A DNA stretch of 64,000 bases, taken from NCBI RefSeq assembly GCF_008973665.1, contig NZ_WACP01000013.1, forward strand, positions 1-64,000, in the 5' to 3' direction. Made by a program: the position numbers and the translations under genes. A model generated the notes under the pieces. That model was given only the letters and a program-made list of their open reading frames with translations, ran no database searches and was not told the DNA's origin. Below, in pieces: positions 44,226 through 53,838 of the stretch (within the stretch, counting starts at the first letter, position 1; every line of letters begins with the position of its first letter). This DNA is from Paenibacillus tengchongensis. GTDB lineage: Bacteria > Bacillota > Bacilli > Paenibacillales > Paenibacillaceae.

Positions 44226-44996
44226 ATGCAGCCGGGCGTACTGATAATCAGTCACGGCTCCCGCGACCGCACCTGGGTCTCGATGGTAAATGAGGCCGCA
44301 GCGGAGTTGACATTTGCGGAGAAGCTGCCTGTGGCGGTGTCTTTTCTGGAGCTGGTGGAAGGCCGCCTGATACAAGATGGAATTGATGAACTGGAGAGCC
44401 AAGGGGTCACAGATATTATTGTGGTCCCCTTGTTTGTTTCTTCGGGCAGTACGCATATCGATGAAATACAATATGCGCTGGGCGTGAAGGCTGCGCCTGA
44501 GCTGGAGACGGACCTTGCGCCGTTCACGGTGCAGGCGCGAATCCACTTCGGCAATCCGGTCGATGACGATCCCGACATTGCCGTTATGATCTGGGACAAG
44601 CTGCGCGGGCTGTCGCAGGCGCCGGAGCGGGAAGTGATTCTCCTGGTCGGCCACGGCAGCCGGCACGAGGGCTTCCGGCAGCGCTGGGAGCGGGGGATTT
44701 CCTCGCTCGCCGAGCGGGTGCGCCTCATCAGCGGCGTTGCTGCCGCAGACTACGGGCTGCTGAACCCGGACAGCGTGCGCAGCCGCACGGAGCATTGGCG
44801 GGAGCAGGGCTATGATGTGCTGGTGGCCCCGCTTTTCTTAAGTGAAGGCTATTTCACCAAAGTCGTCGTTCCCAAGCGGCTCGAAGGTCTGGAATATGCC
44901 TATTCGGGCCGGACGCTGCTGCCGCATCCGCTGCTGCCGCACTGGATTGAGGAGCAGGTGAATCGTGCTGTTGCCATGTTGCGTGAGCGTTCGTAG
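44226..44996 (+). CDS. Sirohydrochlorin chelatase-like protein (CbiX family)
   Basis: A 256-aa protein of two related chelatase halves. Half one begins LIISHGSRDRTW and has VVPLFVSSGSTHIDEI; half two has LLVGHGSRHEGFRQRW and VLVAPLFLSEGYFTKVVVP. The His in each HGS motif is the metal-binding residue that inserts Co, Ni or Fe into sirohydrochlorin. The metal and pathway (cobalamin or sirohaem) cannot be read. It starts two bases after the TrpR-like gene, with only a weak ribosome-binding site, so coupling is likely. Confidence 0.85.
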   Translation: MQPGVLIISHGSRDRTWVSMVNEAAAELTFAEKLPVAVSFLELVEGRLIQDGIDELESQGVTDIIVVPLFVSSGSTHIDEIQYALGVKAAPELETDLAPFTVQARIHFGNPVDDDPDIAVMIWDKLRGLSQAPEREVILLVGHGSRHEGFRQRWERGISSLAERVRLISGVAAADYGLLNPDSVRSRTEHWREQGYDVLVAPLFLSEGYFTKVVVPKRLEGLEYAYSGRTLLPHPLLPHWIEEQVNRAVAMLRERS

Positions 44997-45148
44997 TAAG
45001 AAGACACTTTAAATACAACCATGATGAAACAGCTTCCGCTTTCCTGCCGCTGAAGAGCAGCCACTCGCCTGAATGAGTTAGGTTGGCCTTGCATAGATAT
45101 AGAGGTATACCTTTTGGAGACGCTTACGGAAGCCCTTCGGGAACACCG

Positions 45149-45316
45149 ATGAAGAGACTTCTCGGAGATGCCTGTGAAGGATTGGCATATCTGAAGAGAC
45201 CTTGCGGGGATACCTGTGAAGGCTTGGTAAGTCTGAAGAGACCCTGCGGGGATACCTGTGAAGGGTTGGTAAGTCTGAAGAGACCCTGCGGGGATACCTG
45301 TGAAGGGTTGGTAAGA
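45149..45316. repeat. Four 42-bp tandem repeats
   Basis: Copies lie at 45149-45190, 45191-45232, 45233-45274 and 45275-45316. The last three are nearly identical (CTGAAGAGACCCTGCGGGGA, then TACCTGTGAAGGGTTGGTAAGT); the first is diverged. Since 42 is a multiple of three, an ORF of 79 codons (45083-45322, plus strand) and others on the minus strand stay open through the array. None has a convincing ribosome-binding site, so I do not call them genes. Confidence 0.85.
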
Positions 45317-45485
45317 TGGTAAGAGTCTCCGACGGGATTCTTGTATGGGATTCGATGAGGACCCTGGAGGGAAACTGAATGAGCCTTTGCCGGAGTTTTC
45401 GGCGAAGCCCATAGGGGATCTTGAAGACGACTCACCCGGGAGGTCTGCCGTTTGCTGCTAAATTTGGGCCATGACGGGTATAACA

Positions 45486-45515
45486 TTGCTTGTAGGGTGT
45501 CCAATTGGGTATAAT
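45486..45515 (+). promoter_or_regulatory. Probable promoter of dgkB
   Basis: A perfect TATAAT (45510-45515) with TTGCTT (45486-45491) 18 bases upstream lies 41 bases before the dgkB start. Confidence 0.55.
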
Positions 45516-45556
45516 CAGTAAAGTTATCTATACTCTAAACAGGTGGCGTTCCGGTA

Positions 45557-46447
45557 ATGAAAACTGCGAGATTGATTTATAATCCCACTTCCGGTCGGGA
45601 AGGAATGAAGAAACGGCTTGCCGACATCCTGGAGCGGCTGGATTTAGGCGGCATTGAGGCGTCCTGTCACGCAACAACCGGAGAAGGCGATGCTACGGCA
45701 GCTACGATTGAAGCGGTCGAGCGCGGCACGTATGACATGATCATTGCGGCCGGCGGCGACGGTACTTTAAATGAAGTGATTAACGGAATGGCTGAGCGGC
45801 CGAATCTGCCTCCCCTGGGCGTGCTGCCGCTGGGGACGACCAATGATTTTGCCCGGGCGATGGGCATTCCGAAGAACTGGGAGGATTCCTGCGATCTCAT
45901 TCTGCGCCAGGAATCGCGCCTGATTGACCTTGGCAAAGCCAATGACCGTTATTTCATTAATATAGCCGGCGGCGGAAGGCTGACCGAGCTGACATACGAG
46001 GTTCCCAGCAGACTGAAGACCATGATGGGACAGCTGGCTTACTACCTGAAAGGCATCGAGAAAATGGCCAGCCTCTCCCCGCAGGAGCTGTACATACGGG
46101 CCAACGGCCAGGAAATGATTCACGACGAGTTCATGATGTTCCTGATCGCTAATACCAATTCGGTCGGCGGCTTCGAGAAGCTCGCCCCGGATGCCCGTAT
46201 CGACGACGGCCTGTTCGACGTCATCGCCGTCAAGAAGTGCAACCTGGCCGAGTTTATCCGCCTGGTTACGCTGGCGCTGCGCGGTGAGCATCTGCAGGAT
46301 AAGCGCGTTGTCTATTTCCGTACGGATGCCATGGAGGTCACCTCCCCCGGCTACGTGCAGATCAATCTCGACGGCGAACTCGGCGGCACGCTGCCGGGAC
46401 AGTTTCATATTTTGCCGCAGCATTTACGGATCTTTGCCCAGAATTAA
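45557..46447 (+). CDS. dgkB: Diacylglycerol kinase
   Basis: A 296-aa soluble lipid kinase of the DgkB/YegS type, which returns diacylglycerol to phosphatidic acid. The nucleotide-binding motif AAGGDGTLNEVINGM is near residue 65, followed by PLGTTNDFARAMGIP and NIAGGGRLTELTYEVPS. DARIDDGLFDVI is the conserved second region. CAGGTGG precedes the ATG. The dgkB-rlmCD gene order matches Bacillus yerQ-yefA. Confidence 0.92.
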   Translation: MKTARLIYNPTSGREGMKKRLADILERLDLGGIEASCHATTGEGDATAATIEAVERGTYDMIIAAGGDGTLNEVINGMAERPNLPPLGVLPLGTTNDFARAMGIPKNWEDSCDLILRQESRLIDLGKANDRYFINIAGGGRLTELTYEVPSRLKTMMGQLAYYLKGIEKMASLSPQELYIRANGQEMIHDEFMMFLIANTNSVGGFEKLAPDARIDDGLFDVIAVKKCNLAEFIRLVTLALRGEHLQDKRVVYFRTDAMEVTSPGYVQINLDGELGGTLPGQFHILPQHLRIFAQN

Positions 46448-46984
46448 GCTGGCGGGAGGACCCTGGGCGCTGGAAGCAAGGGAGTGCAGGGGTACCTTGG
46501 GAGTTGGAAGCAGGGAAGTACAGGTGCCTTGGGAGCTGGAAGCAAGGAAGTACAGATAGAATGGCTCTGGTACCACAATCAGCGCTTGTTCGCCAGTACT
46601 ATCATGGGTATGGGAAGCAGCTCTTCAGTCTGAGCACCTTTCGGATGGAAAAGGCCTGTTCCGCTGAAATAGAGGCATTTTCTACCTCTAATTTCAGCCC
46701 GTAGGCCATTCCGGCAGGATTAGTGGCTTTTTCTACCTCTAATTCAGCAAGATTCAGCCAAATCGGCTATTTCTGTGAAATTAGAGGTCGTTTTTACCTT
46801 TATTTTCATGGGGAAAGTGGAGCGTAAGAATTAGAGGTAGTTTTTTTCTCTATTTTGCGCCTGTCTGATGCATGCAGGTTAATGTAGGCAATGATTTAGA
46901 TAATGAGCCGGAAGACCCTTAGGAAATTTGGGCCCCCGCTTCGATAATAGAGCGATAATCAGGAAAGAAGTGAACATACAGAAC
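46448..46984. repeat. Repeat-rich gap between dgkB and rlmCD
   Basis: No gene is supported. A three-copy tandem repeat of 32-34 bases (CCTTGGGAGTTGGAAGCAGG, then GAAGTACAGG) occupies 46461-46558. A second element follows: TCTACCTCTAATT as a direct repeat at 46681 and 46732, and inverted as AATTAGAGGT at 46779 and 46829, each next to a T run. The inverted pairs can fold into terminator-like stems (e.g. TAATTTC...GAAATTA) and may act as such. Confidence 0.7.
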
Positions 46985-48544
46985 ATGAGTAAACACCGCA
47001 GTGGACGCGGCGGGAACCGCCGGGACGCTAGTGCGCCCGTCGCCGGACTGCCCGTGAATAAGAATGATGAAGTCGTGCTCGATATTATCGGCATGACCCA
47101 TGAAGGCGAAGGGGTAGGCCGCGCGGACGGCTATACCCTTTTTGTGCAGGGAGCGCTGCCCGGAGAGAAGGTCCGGGCCAAGGTGCTCAAGACCAAGAAG
47201 CAGTACGGCTACGCCAAGCTGCTTGAGCTGGTGCAGGCGAGCAGCGACCGCATCGCGCCGCCCTGCCCGATCTATGACCAGTGCGGCGGCTGCCAGCTGC
47301 AGCACATGGACTACACCGCGCAGCTCGCCTGGAAGCGGCAGCTGGTGGTGGACAACCTGCAGCGGATCGGGAAGCTGCGGGTGGCCGATGCAGCTGCGGG
47401 CAGTCCGGACGAAGTGGACCCTGCCGCAGCCCTGGCTGATGCCCTGCAAGAGGGCATCATCGTCCGGCCGACGCTCGGCATGGACGAGCCTTGGCGCTAC
47501 CGCAACAAGGCCCAGGTGCCGATCGGCGTTACCGACGGCGGCCTGGTCGGCGGCTTCTACGCCCGCGGCAGTCACCGGATCATCGACATGGAGACCTGTC
47601 TGATCCAGCACGAGCATAACGACGCCGTAGTCGCCGCCGTGAAGCGGCTCGGCAGCGAGCTCGGCATCTCTGCCTACAGCGAAGAGACCGGCCGCGGCCT
47701 GCTGCGCCATGTCGTCGTCAAGAAGGCCTTCCGCACCGGCCAGATGATGCTGGTGCTGGTCACGAACGGCCGCGATATCCCGCACCTGGACGCCTGGCTC
47801 GGCAGCATCCGCGAAGAGCTGCCGCAGGTGGCGAGCATCTGCCAGAACGTCAACACGCGGCAGACCAACGTCATCTTCGGCGACGAGACCAGCACGCTCT
47901 GGGGCAGCGACGTGATCTACGATTACATCGGCGATGTGCAGTTCGCCATCTCGGCCCGGTCCTTCTACCAGGTCAACCCGGTTCAGACCGAAGTGCTTTA
48001 CGGCAAAACCGTCGAATACGCCGGCCTCACCGGCAGCGAGACCGTCATCGACGCCTATTGCGGCATCGGCACGATCTCCCTGTTCTTGGCCCAGCACGCG
48101 GATAAAGTGTACGGCGTAGAAATCGTGCCGGAGGCTATCGAGGATGCACGCGCAAATGCCGCTTTGAACGGCATGAAGAACGTGACGTTCGAGGTCGGCG
48201 CCTCCGAGGATGTAATCCCGGCTTGGAAAGAGCAGGGCGTCACCCCCGACGTCATCGTCGTCGATCCGCCGCGCAAGGGCTGCGACCCGCTCCTGCTGGA
48301 GACGATCCTGGCGATGCAGCCGGAGCGCGTAGTGTATGTATCATGTAATCCTTCTACGCTGGCGCGGGATTTGCGGGTGCTGGAGGATGGCGGGTACACC
48401 ACCGTCGAGGTGACTCCGGTGGATATGTTCCCGCATACCGTTCACGTAGAGAGTGTGGCTTTGTTGGTGAGAGATGGTACAGAGGGCATAGAATGCAGTG
48501 GTGGAGCGGGTTTGGGGAGTGGTGCAGATGAAGTGGAAATGTGA
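46985..48544 (+). CDS. rlmCD: 23S rRNA (uracil-5-)-methyltransferase RlmCD
   Basis: A 519-aa SAM-dependent enzyme that makes m5U at two sites in 23S rRNA (RumA/YefA family). An N-terminal TRAM domain is seen at EVVLDIIGMTHEGEGVGRAD. The iron-sulfur motif is CPIYDQCGGCQLQHM. The Rossmann domain has DAYCGIGTISLFLA, and VVDPPRKGCDPLLL precedes VYVSCNPSTLARDL with the catalytic Cys. It is longer than the Bacillus protein (about 459 aa), with a loop insertion near AAAGSPDEVDPAAALADAL and a C-terminal tail of about 25 residues. The start is uncertain: ATG 46985 is used, and GTG 46970 is an alternative. Confidence 0.92.
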   Translation: MSKHRSGRGGNRRDASAPVAGLPVNKNDEVVLDIIGMTHEGEGVGRADGYTLFVQGALPGEKVRAKVLKTKKQYGYAKLLELVQASSDRIAPPCPIYDQCGGCQLQHMDYTAQLAWKRQLVVDNLQRIGKLRVADAAAGSPDEVDPAAALADALQEGIIVRPTLGMDEPWRYRNKAQVPIGVTDGGLVGGFYARGSHRIIDMETCLIQHEHNDAVVAAVKRLGSELGISAYSEETGRGLLRHVVVKKAFRTGQMMLVLVTNGRDIPHLDAWLGSIREELPQVASICQNVNTRQTNVIFGDETSTLWGSDVIYDYIGDVQFAISARSFYQVNPVQTEVLYGKTVEYAGLTGSETVIDAYCGIGTISLFLAQHADKVYGVEIVPEAIEDARANAALNGMKNVTFEVGASEDVIPAWKEQGVTPDVIVVDPPRKGCDPLLLETILAMQPERVVYVSCNPSTLARDLRVLEDGGYTTVEVTPVDMFPHTVHVESVALLVRDGTEGIECSGGAGLGSGADEVEM

Positions 48545-48604
48545 AACAGGAGCAAGAAAATAGTAGAGTTGACTGATTGTTGACGAAATTAATAGATTAA
48601 TAAG

Positions 48605-48643
48605 GGAACGCCTGATTCCAGAATCGGGCGTTTTCAATTTTTT
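48605..48643 (+). terminator. Terminator after rlmCD; end of the GC-rich part
   Basis: AACGCC pairs with GGCGTT and GATT with AATC, followed by TTTTCAATTTTTT. Beyond this point base composition falls and the accessory region starts. Confidence 0.8.
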
Positions 48644-48746
48644 GGGACAAATTCGTTCGTTCTATCATTTGTTTGAAACGTGGCCAACGATTTGTTTCCA
48701 GAACACTCCAGTGTCTCTAGGGCCACGCAAATTGTTCAACTGGGTC

Positions 48747-48776
48747 TTGACGTCCTGCTTGTCCCACAGGTATCAT
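48747..48776 (+). promoter_or_regulatory. Possible promoter of the GTPase-like gene
   Basis: TTGACG (48747-48752) and TATCAT (48771-48776) are 18 bases apart, about 210 bases before the chosen start. A long leader with no recognised structure follows. Confidence 0.4.
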
Positions 48777-48985
48777 TTGGATATAAAAACCAAATACCCC
48801 TAGCGATCAAAACTTATAAAGGCGTCCCGAGAGGGAGCCAACAAGTAGGATGAGCGATGGAAAGCTTGGTCAGGACATTTTTATTTATGAAAATGATCCT
48901 ATTCCTTTCTGTACATTACCGCCCCTACCTGCGTAGCGTGGTGGTTTTTTGGTTTTTAATCCAATTACAGAAAGGGATGCTTGAA

Positions 48986-51169
48986 ATGAAGTTCCTTAAA
49001 ACCTTGCAAGATGATCCATCTAAAGTAAAACTTCGGCCAAGTGGCGTTACAGCGTTACTTGTGGCTCCTACCGCCTCGGGAAAGACAACAGTGACAGCTC
49101 AGTTCGCAACTTATGGCGCAGCCCGGCTTTTGAATCTCACCATTGGCGAGGGTAGCTCTACTATCGTAGACCGTCAATTGGTTTACACTAGTGCTCTAGA
49201 ACATCACATGATTGTGAGTGTAAAGCCAAAGACCCCATATGTACCTCTTCCGGAGTTTATTGCAAGAATCACCTCTCGATTGGTCGACAAGCTGGCAACC
49301 TACCAAAGGAAACTCCGCATGATTGATGTTTCCGAAATTGAATCCGAAGTCGAGGATGACCTAGAACGAGCTTTTAACAACACGATGAATACCCAAGCGG
49401 AATATTCCCTTTTGCCGGTGGAAGATCGCCTACAAGTAGTGAGGGAGTTAACCGGTCCCATTGCTGGTTTTCTAAAATCTAAAGGTCTTGAAATATTTAA
49501 TCATGCAGCGAATAGTCTTGATGTAGATGAAGCGCCCAAGAACTCAATGAAATTACGAGATGCCATTAAAACCAAGCTTCATAGCTTCATCCAATCCGAC
49601 TTGCAAATTCAGCAGGTGATAGACAAGGTATACACCCGTCTAAATGAATCCTTGGATCATTACTTTCATTCGTTTTTTGATAAAGAAAACAAATCGGCCG
49701 ACGACTATTATTTCAAGATCATTGACGTGAATACTCCATCGACCCATAAGGAATTTATATTAGCCTTTTTCTCCAATAACAATATCCAAAAGGGCAGCAA
49801 GCTTTCCCTTGAAGTTCTCTGTGATGAAATTGTCATTCACCTACCCATGAAGGAAACGATTGTTGAGGCAATTCAAGAGGATAAGGTTCGGCGTCAAACT
49901 CGCTCTGTTTATGAGGATTTCAACCAGAATAGTATAAGCCTAACGTTGGTTGATACCCAAGGTCTATTTCATCTTGCGTCTGATGAGCAAATGGAACAGG
50001 ACCGATTGAGACATATGCTATACAGCACTCGTTATGATGCTTTGATATGCCTGACCCCGATGCATGGTAATCCCAACGGTACCAAGTTCGAGATTCAAAT
50101 GTCTCAGGAAATGGCCAAATACAAGAAAAATGTCCCTGTATTTTTCCTCTGCAATAAAGTGGATGAGTACGCAGATAAACTTCAGAAAGACAATAGTACG
50201 GCCTCCAATGCTCTTGACGACCTTTTTAATGATGATAAGCCGGAAACGAATCAGATCGATATTTTAAAAAGTGTCATCAGTCGGGCTGAAGAACAAACCA
50301 AGTCCATTACCCTGGCGCTTAAGGACCGTAAGCAAGGCAATGTTTGTGTTCTTCCGGTCATGTTTAAAGATCCAGTCAACCAACTTGATAGGGATTCACT
50401 TGATCCACATTTTGGAGCCCTGGCAGTCGTCAACAATATTGTACAAAAAATTGCGGACAATCTGGCTCAAGCAGCTTCTTTCATTAAATTCACCTATCAT
50501 AGCAATGTGGGTTGGAGCCAGCGGCCGTTTGAAGTGAATACAAAAATGCTAGTGCAGTGCCTCCGTGATACTTGGTCCAAAGCGGAGACGAATAACCAGG
50601 TTAAAAGACCGGCACTTGAGAATATTGAACACAATCAGGGTCGTAATCCACATGGGAACGGGTTTAATGCACTCGTTATTCGTCTGAAAAGAGGTGAGGG
50701 ATGGGACTCCAACATTCTTGAAGGATACTTTAAAAACCATCATTCTTTTCATGTCAGATTCCCTGCAAATCTGTCGAATATTATTTCCGCCGAACTTATC
50801 GCTCAGTTGGCGAATGCAGCGGTCGAATATAATGGAGAAATTGATGGGAAAGATAAATTCATTTCCCACATCATTGAATTCTTTAAAGAGGCCCAATTAC
50901 AGTTTGTTGCCGACATACTCTACCATCAGATTTTCGCTAATCTTTTGAGCACATATTATTCAAATTATAACGTGTTTCAGGGGTTTCTGAATCAATCTGA
51001 ACCTCTCTTCCAGCTTACTCCCGAGCAGTTCAGTGTTTATGCTGAATCGTACGACGGTCAGCAACTTCCAAATGGTACAGAATACGTACATAAGCTTGTA
51101 ACTGCACTTCAGCGGCAGATGGAAAACGCCTTGTCATTAGTATTCAATAGGTTTGTATACGTAGAATAG
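48986..51169 (+). CDS. Large P-loop GTPase-like protein of unknown family
   Basis: A 727-aa protein. Walker A is APTASGKTT (residues 27-35), a DxxG-type switch is D323 in LTLVDTQGLFHL, and a guanine-specificity motif NKVDEY begins at N390 (FFLCNKVDEY). These are the order and spacing signs of a TRAFAC-like GTPase. The odd part is the 290 residues between G1 and the DxxG motif, mostly helical and charged, many times the usual distance. No membrane segment is evident in the chosen form. ATG 48986 has AGAAAGGG nine bases upstream; ATG 48977 and an upstream ATG at 48857 are in frame (the latter would add a hydrophobic leader). I do not recognise a named family. Confidence 0.8.
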   Translation: MKFLKTLQDDPSKVKLRPSGVTALLVAPTASGKTTVTAQFATYGAARLLNLTIGEGSSTIVDRQLVYTSALEHHMIVSVKPKTPYVPLPEFIARITSRLVDKLATYQRKLRMIDVSEIESEVEDDLERAFNNTMNTQAEYSLLPVEDRLQVVRELTGPIAGFLKSKGLEIFNHAANSLDVDEAPKNSMKLRDAIKTKLHSFIQSDLQIQQVIDKVYTRLNESLDHYFHSFFDKENKSADDYYFKIIDVNTPSTHKEFILAFFSNNNIQKGSKLSLEVLCDEIVIHLPMKETIVEAIQEDKVRRQTRSVYEDFNQNSISLTLVDTQGLFHLASDEQMEQDRLRHMLYSTRYDALICLTPMHGNPNGTKFEIQMSQEMAKYKKNVPVFFLCNKVDEYADKLQKDNSTASNALDDLFNDDKPETNQIDILKSVISRAEEQTKSITLALKDRKQGNVCVLPVMFKDPVNQLDRDSLDPHFGALAVVNNIVQKIADNLAQAASFIKFTYHSNVGWSQRPFEVNTKMLVQCLRDTWSKAETNNQVKRPALENIEHNQGRNPHGNGFNALVIRLKRGEGWDSNILEGYFKNHHSFHVRFPANLSNIISAELIAQLANAAVEYNGEIDGKDKFISHIIEFFKEAQLQFVADILYHQIFANLLSTYYSNYNVFQGFLNQSEPLFQLTPEQFSVYAESYDGQQLPNGTEYVHKLVTALQRQMENALSLVFNRFVYVE

Positions 51170-51180
51170 CGTAGATAAGG

Positions 51181-51211
51181 TGGAGCGGTGCATACTTACC
51201 CGCTCCTTTTC
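51181..51211 (+). terminator. Terminator after the GTPase-like gene
   Basis: GGAGCGG and CCGCTCC pair around an 11-base loop, followed by TTTTCTAC. Confidence 0.8.
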
Positions 51212-51650
51212 TACAACATTTTTATAAGTGGATCTATTAAACATACTTTGTTAGATCGGTAGTAGCTCCTAAAATAAGTGAGCATGAAATAACGAGACTA
51301 CGGAACAGTTTAGGAAGTTCACCTTGTGTAGCTACATACTCTCAAACTCTAGGGTATTATGTAACAATTTTCTTGTACTCATATACTAGAGAATAAAGAT
51401 GGTTTTGGAGGGATGCACTCATAAGGGATGTTGTGAAACGAATCGACAATCTGGTGAAAATAATACTCGATTAACTCCAGTAATGGGATAGTGACTTTAC
51501 TGTCCTCTTATGTTATTTTTGGCTACTTTGAATATATAAGGAATTGGTGAAATATTGGTTATCTCATATGTAGGCGGACCTTTTTCTATTTCTCAGTATG
51601 GTTAGATACGAGAAATGAAAATATAACCTGTTTTGAAAGGAAGGATATGA
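51212..51650. other. Gene-free stretch between the GTPase-like gene and the 693-aa gene
   Basis: Low-GC DNA without an open frame having a start signal. Short frames of 13-30 codons (for example near 51395) look accidental. No clear promoter pair or stem was found. Confidence 0.4.
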
Positions 51651-53732
51651 TTGATAAGACTACTTGGTGTCATTAATAGTGATAAGGTAAATAAACAAAA
51701 TGTTAAGTTTACTGTGAGTTCATTAGAATCAGCTTATAGAGATACGTGGAATACAGGGGTACCATCATTTCTTAATCACGACCACGAGAAGCCTATTGCT
51801 TGGTCAACAATAGCTGCCTTACATTTTGAACCTGGCATGGTTAGAACTGCAAATCTTACTTATGTACCTGAAAAAACTGAAGAAGTAGAAATTATAAATA
51901 CGAAAATTAAAGAGTATTATCATGATAAGGTTTCGAACTTTATCTCCCCATACCGAGATAAACTTCTTAATAGAGTAAAAACAGCAGTTACGGAAAACTA
52001 TAAATTTAATGCGACTGAATCCGCGTCTATTATAGACAAAGATTTAGCATTAAGAATTTTTCCGGAAATTTTTGAAACTGATGACAAAAACGGTTTGATA
52101 GACGTTTCCAAGCTAAATCCAATAGCTCCCGGGATCTTTGAGCATGATGGGTTACTGCTATATGCTAGTCCATTATTTAGAAGATCATTTTCACGATTAA
52201 ACACGTTAAACACCCCATTTTTAAGACGTTTTTTTGAGTTAAGCATAAAACCAGGTTTAATCACTAGGCTTGCCCTTGATAAAGATATGTTAGGACTTCC
52301 GGAATCGTTACACGAGGTATTTGAATTTCAATATTGGTGGGGGCCAAAGTTTACTGATAAACTTGAGGATATACCATATGGTGTCACTTGTCATAAGAGC
52401 GAAGAAAAACATGAATTTTTTACTGATATTGATAGGACTGAATTTTGGTGGCATAGTCAAGATGGAAAACAAACATTTGAATGTGAGGAAGTTATCCAAC
52501 GTCCAAGTTTGGGAATTAGTGATTCTGCTTATGGTTGTAGGTATGTTCATAGTATGATAGATCCATCTTCAAACGAACCATTTCACTTAGATGGGGCTAT
52601 AAGGCTTTACACGGAGGAAAAAATTTTAAATCGTTGGGATGTTGATATAAGTAATTCTGGCAAAGATACTGATTATAATAAGATTTGGCGACTTGATGGT
52701 AACATCAATGTTTCTGAATGGAAAGAACTTATTTCTCATTATTACAGAGATAATATGTTAGTTGGAGAATACTTGGGTGGTATTGATGATAAGAAAGATT
52801 TTAAGCCAGAACTACTTGAACCCGAGTCGGACAAAGTTCCTATATCTGAGTATGTTCCATGTCATATGGAAAAAGGTGAGGGTGTACGCATTTCTTTATC
52901 TTATAAAACCAAAGATAAGGTTGAGCAAACTGGAAGAAAGATTAGAGCAACCAACTCTATCTTTATTAAAGGAGTTGAAAGTCGTTATATTGAAGCCGAT
53001 ACTCTGGAAATAGTTAAAAACCTTAAAAAACGTGGAGAATCCATAGAAATGCCCCGATCCGGAATTGAATTATTATATTTTGAAGATATGATTACAAACT
53101 TTCCTCTTATACTTCATAGAGGTGTCAATGCTGTTGAATCAGCAAATGTGACGTTAGAAGTTATCCGTGAAATTTGCGAATCTTGGAGTCGTAGAAATCA
53201 TGATCGTGCCATTACTTTCAATATTGGAATCACTTATGATACAAAAAATGCAATATTCTCTTTTGCCGGGCATATAGAAGATATACTACAGTGGTTGGCT
53301 TTTCAGGGTAGTAAATTCCCAACAGCGGAAACAAATTGTGCTGATTGGTGTGAAACAGCAGCGACATTCTTAAGTGGAAGCTTTCCAGAAGCGAATGATA
53401 AGCCCCGTCTTGGTGAAATGTTAAAATATACAGGTTTACTTTATTTTGAACGAAAATTCCTTGATCATAATGATTTCAGACTTTATTTTGATGAAAAAAA
53501 TAAAGCGGTGATGGTAGAACTCAAGTTGTTGTTATCACAAAAAGATATTGTTGAAGAAATTGAAAAAGGGAGACTGCAGGTAGCGCCAGTGTATTCTGCG
53601 GATTCTACTTGTAGTAAATGTAACGAGAATTATAAGACTTGTGCTTGTTCAAAGACAACGGAAGAAGATGTAATTCAAAATATGGAGAATATACATGGCA
53701 AGGGTATATTTTGGACAAAAAGAAAAGCCTAA
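51651..53732 (+). CDS. Orphan protein of 693 residues
   Basis: I do not recognise this protein. It starts with TTG after GAAAGGAAGGAT. The first 60 residues (VNKQNVKFTVSSLESAYRDT, FLNHDHEKPIAW) have a faint likeness to the start of HK97-type prohead proteases, where H-D precedes PIG, but nothing else confirms it. The middle is rich in Trp, His and aromatic residues (EFWWHSQDGKQTFECEEV). The C-terminus has a Cys cluster, CSKCNENYKTCAC, about residue 652, that could bind zinc. The DNA is very AT-rich (mostly A or T in third positions), unlike the first 48 kb. It has its own terminator-like stem and precedes an HNH nuclease gene. Confidence 0.75.
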   Translation: MIRLLGVINSDKVNKQNVKFTVSSLESAYRDTWNTGVPSFLNHDHEKPIAWSTIAALHFEPGMVRTANLTYVPEKTEEVEIINTKIKEYYHDKVSNFISPYRDKLLNRVKTAVTENYKFNATESASIIDKDLALRIFPEIFETDDKNGLIDVSKLNPIAPGIFEHDGLLLYASPLFRRSFSRLNTLNTPFLRRFFELSIKPGLITRLALDKDMLGLPESLHEVFEFQYWWGPKFTDKLEDIPYGVTCHKSEEKHEFFTDIDRTEFWWHSQDGKQTFECEEVIQRPSLGISDSAYGCRYVHSMIDPSSNEPFHLDGAIRLYTEEKILNRWDVDISNSGKDTDYNKIWRLDGNINVSEWKELISHYYRDNMLVGEYLGGIDDKKDFKPELLEPESDKVPISEYVPCHMEKGEGVRISLSYKTKDKVEQTGRKIRATNSIFIKGVESRYIEADTLEIVKNLKKRGESIEMPRSGIELLYFEDMITNFPLILHRGVNAVESANVTLEVIREICESWSRRNHDRAITFNIGITYDTKNAIFSFAGHIEDILQWLAFQGSKFPTAETNCADWCETAATFLSGSFPEANDKPRLGEMLKYTGLLYFERKFLDHNDFRLYFDEKNKAVMVELKLLLSQKDIVEEIEKGRLQVAPVYSADSTCSKCNENYKTCACSKTTEEDVIQNMENIHGKGIFWTKRKA

Positions 53733-53755
53733 ATCATATAATTGTTATTAAAACA

Positions 53756-53800
53756 CAAATGCTCCATGACATATTGATGTCAGGAGCATTCGTTTTAGAG
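53756..53800 (+). terminator. Terminator between the orphan gene and the HNH gene
   Basis: TGCTCC-TGACAT and ATGTCA-GGAGCA pair with one bulged base around a four-base loop, followed by TTCGTTTTA. It lies 39 bases before the HNH start, so the two genes are not obviously one transcript. Confidence 0.6.
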
Positions 53801-53838
53801 AAAATGAACAGCAATTATAATCAGAGGGGGCAGCTTAC

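Noticed and set aside
44900..45504. Minus-strand frames with SQVSPQGLFRLTNP-type repeats
   Set aside because: They are the opposite-strand image of the 42-bp repeat (a multiple of three stays open in all frames) and overlap the CbiX gene end.
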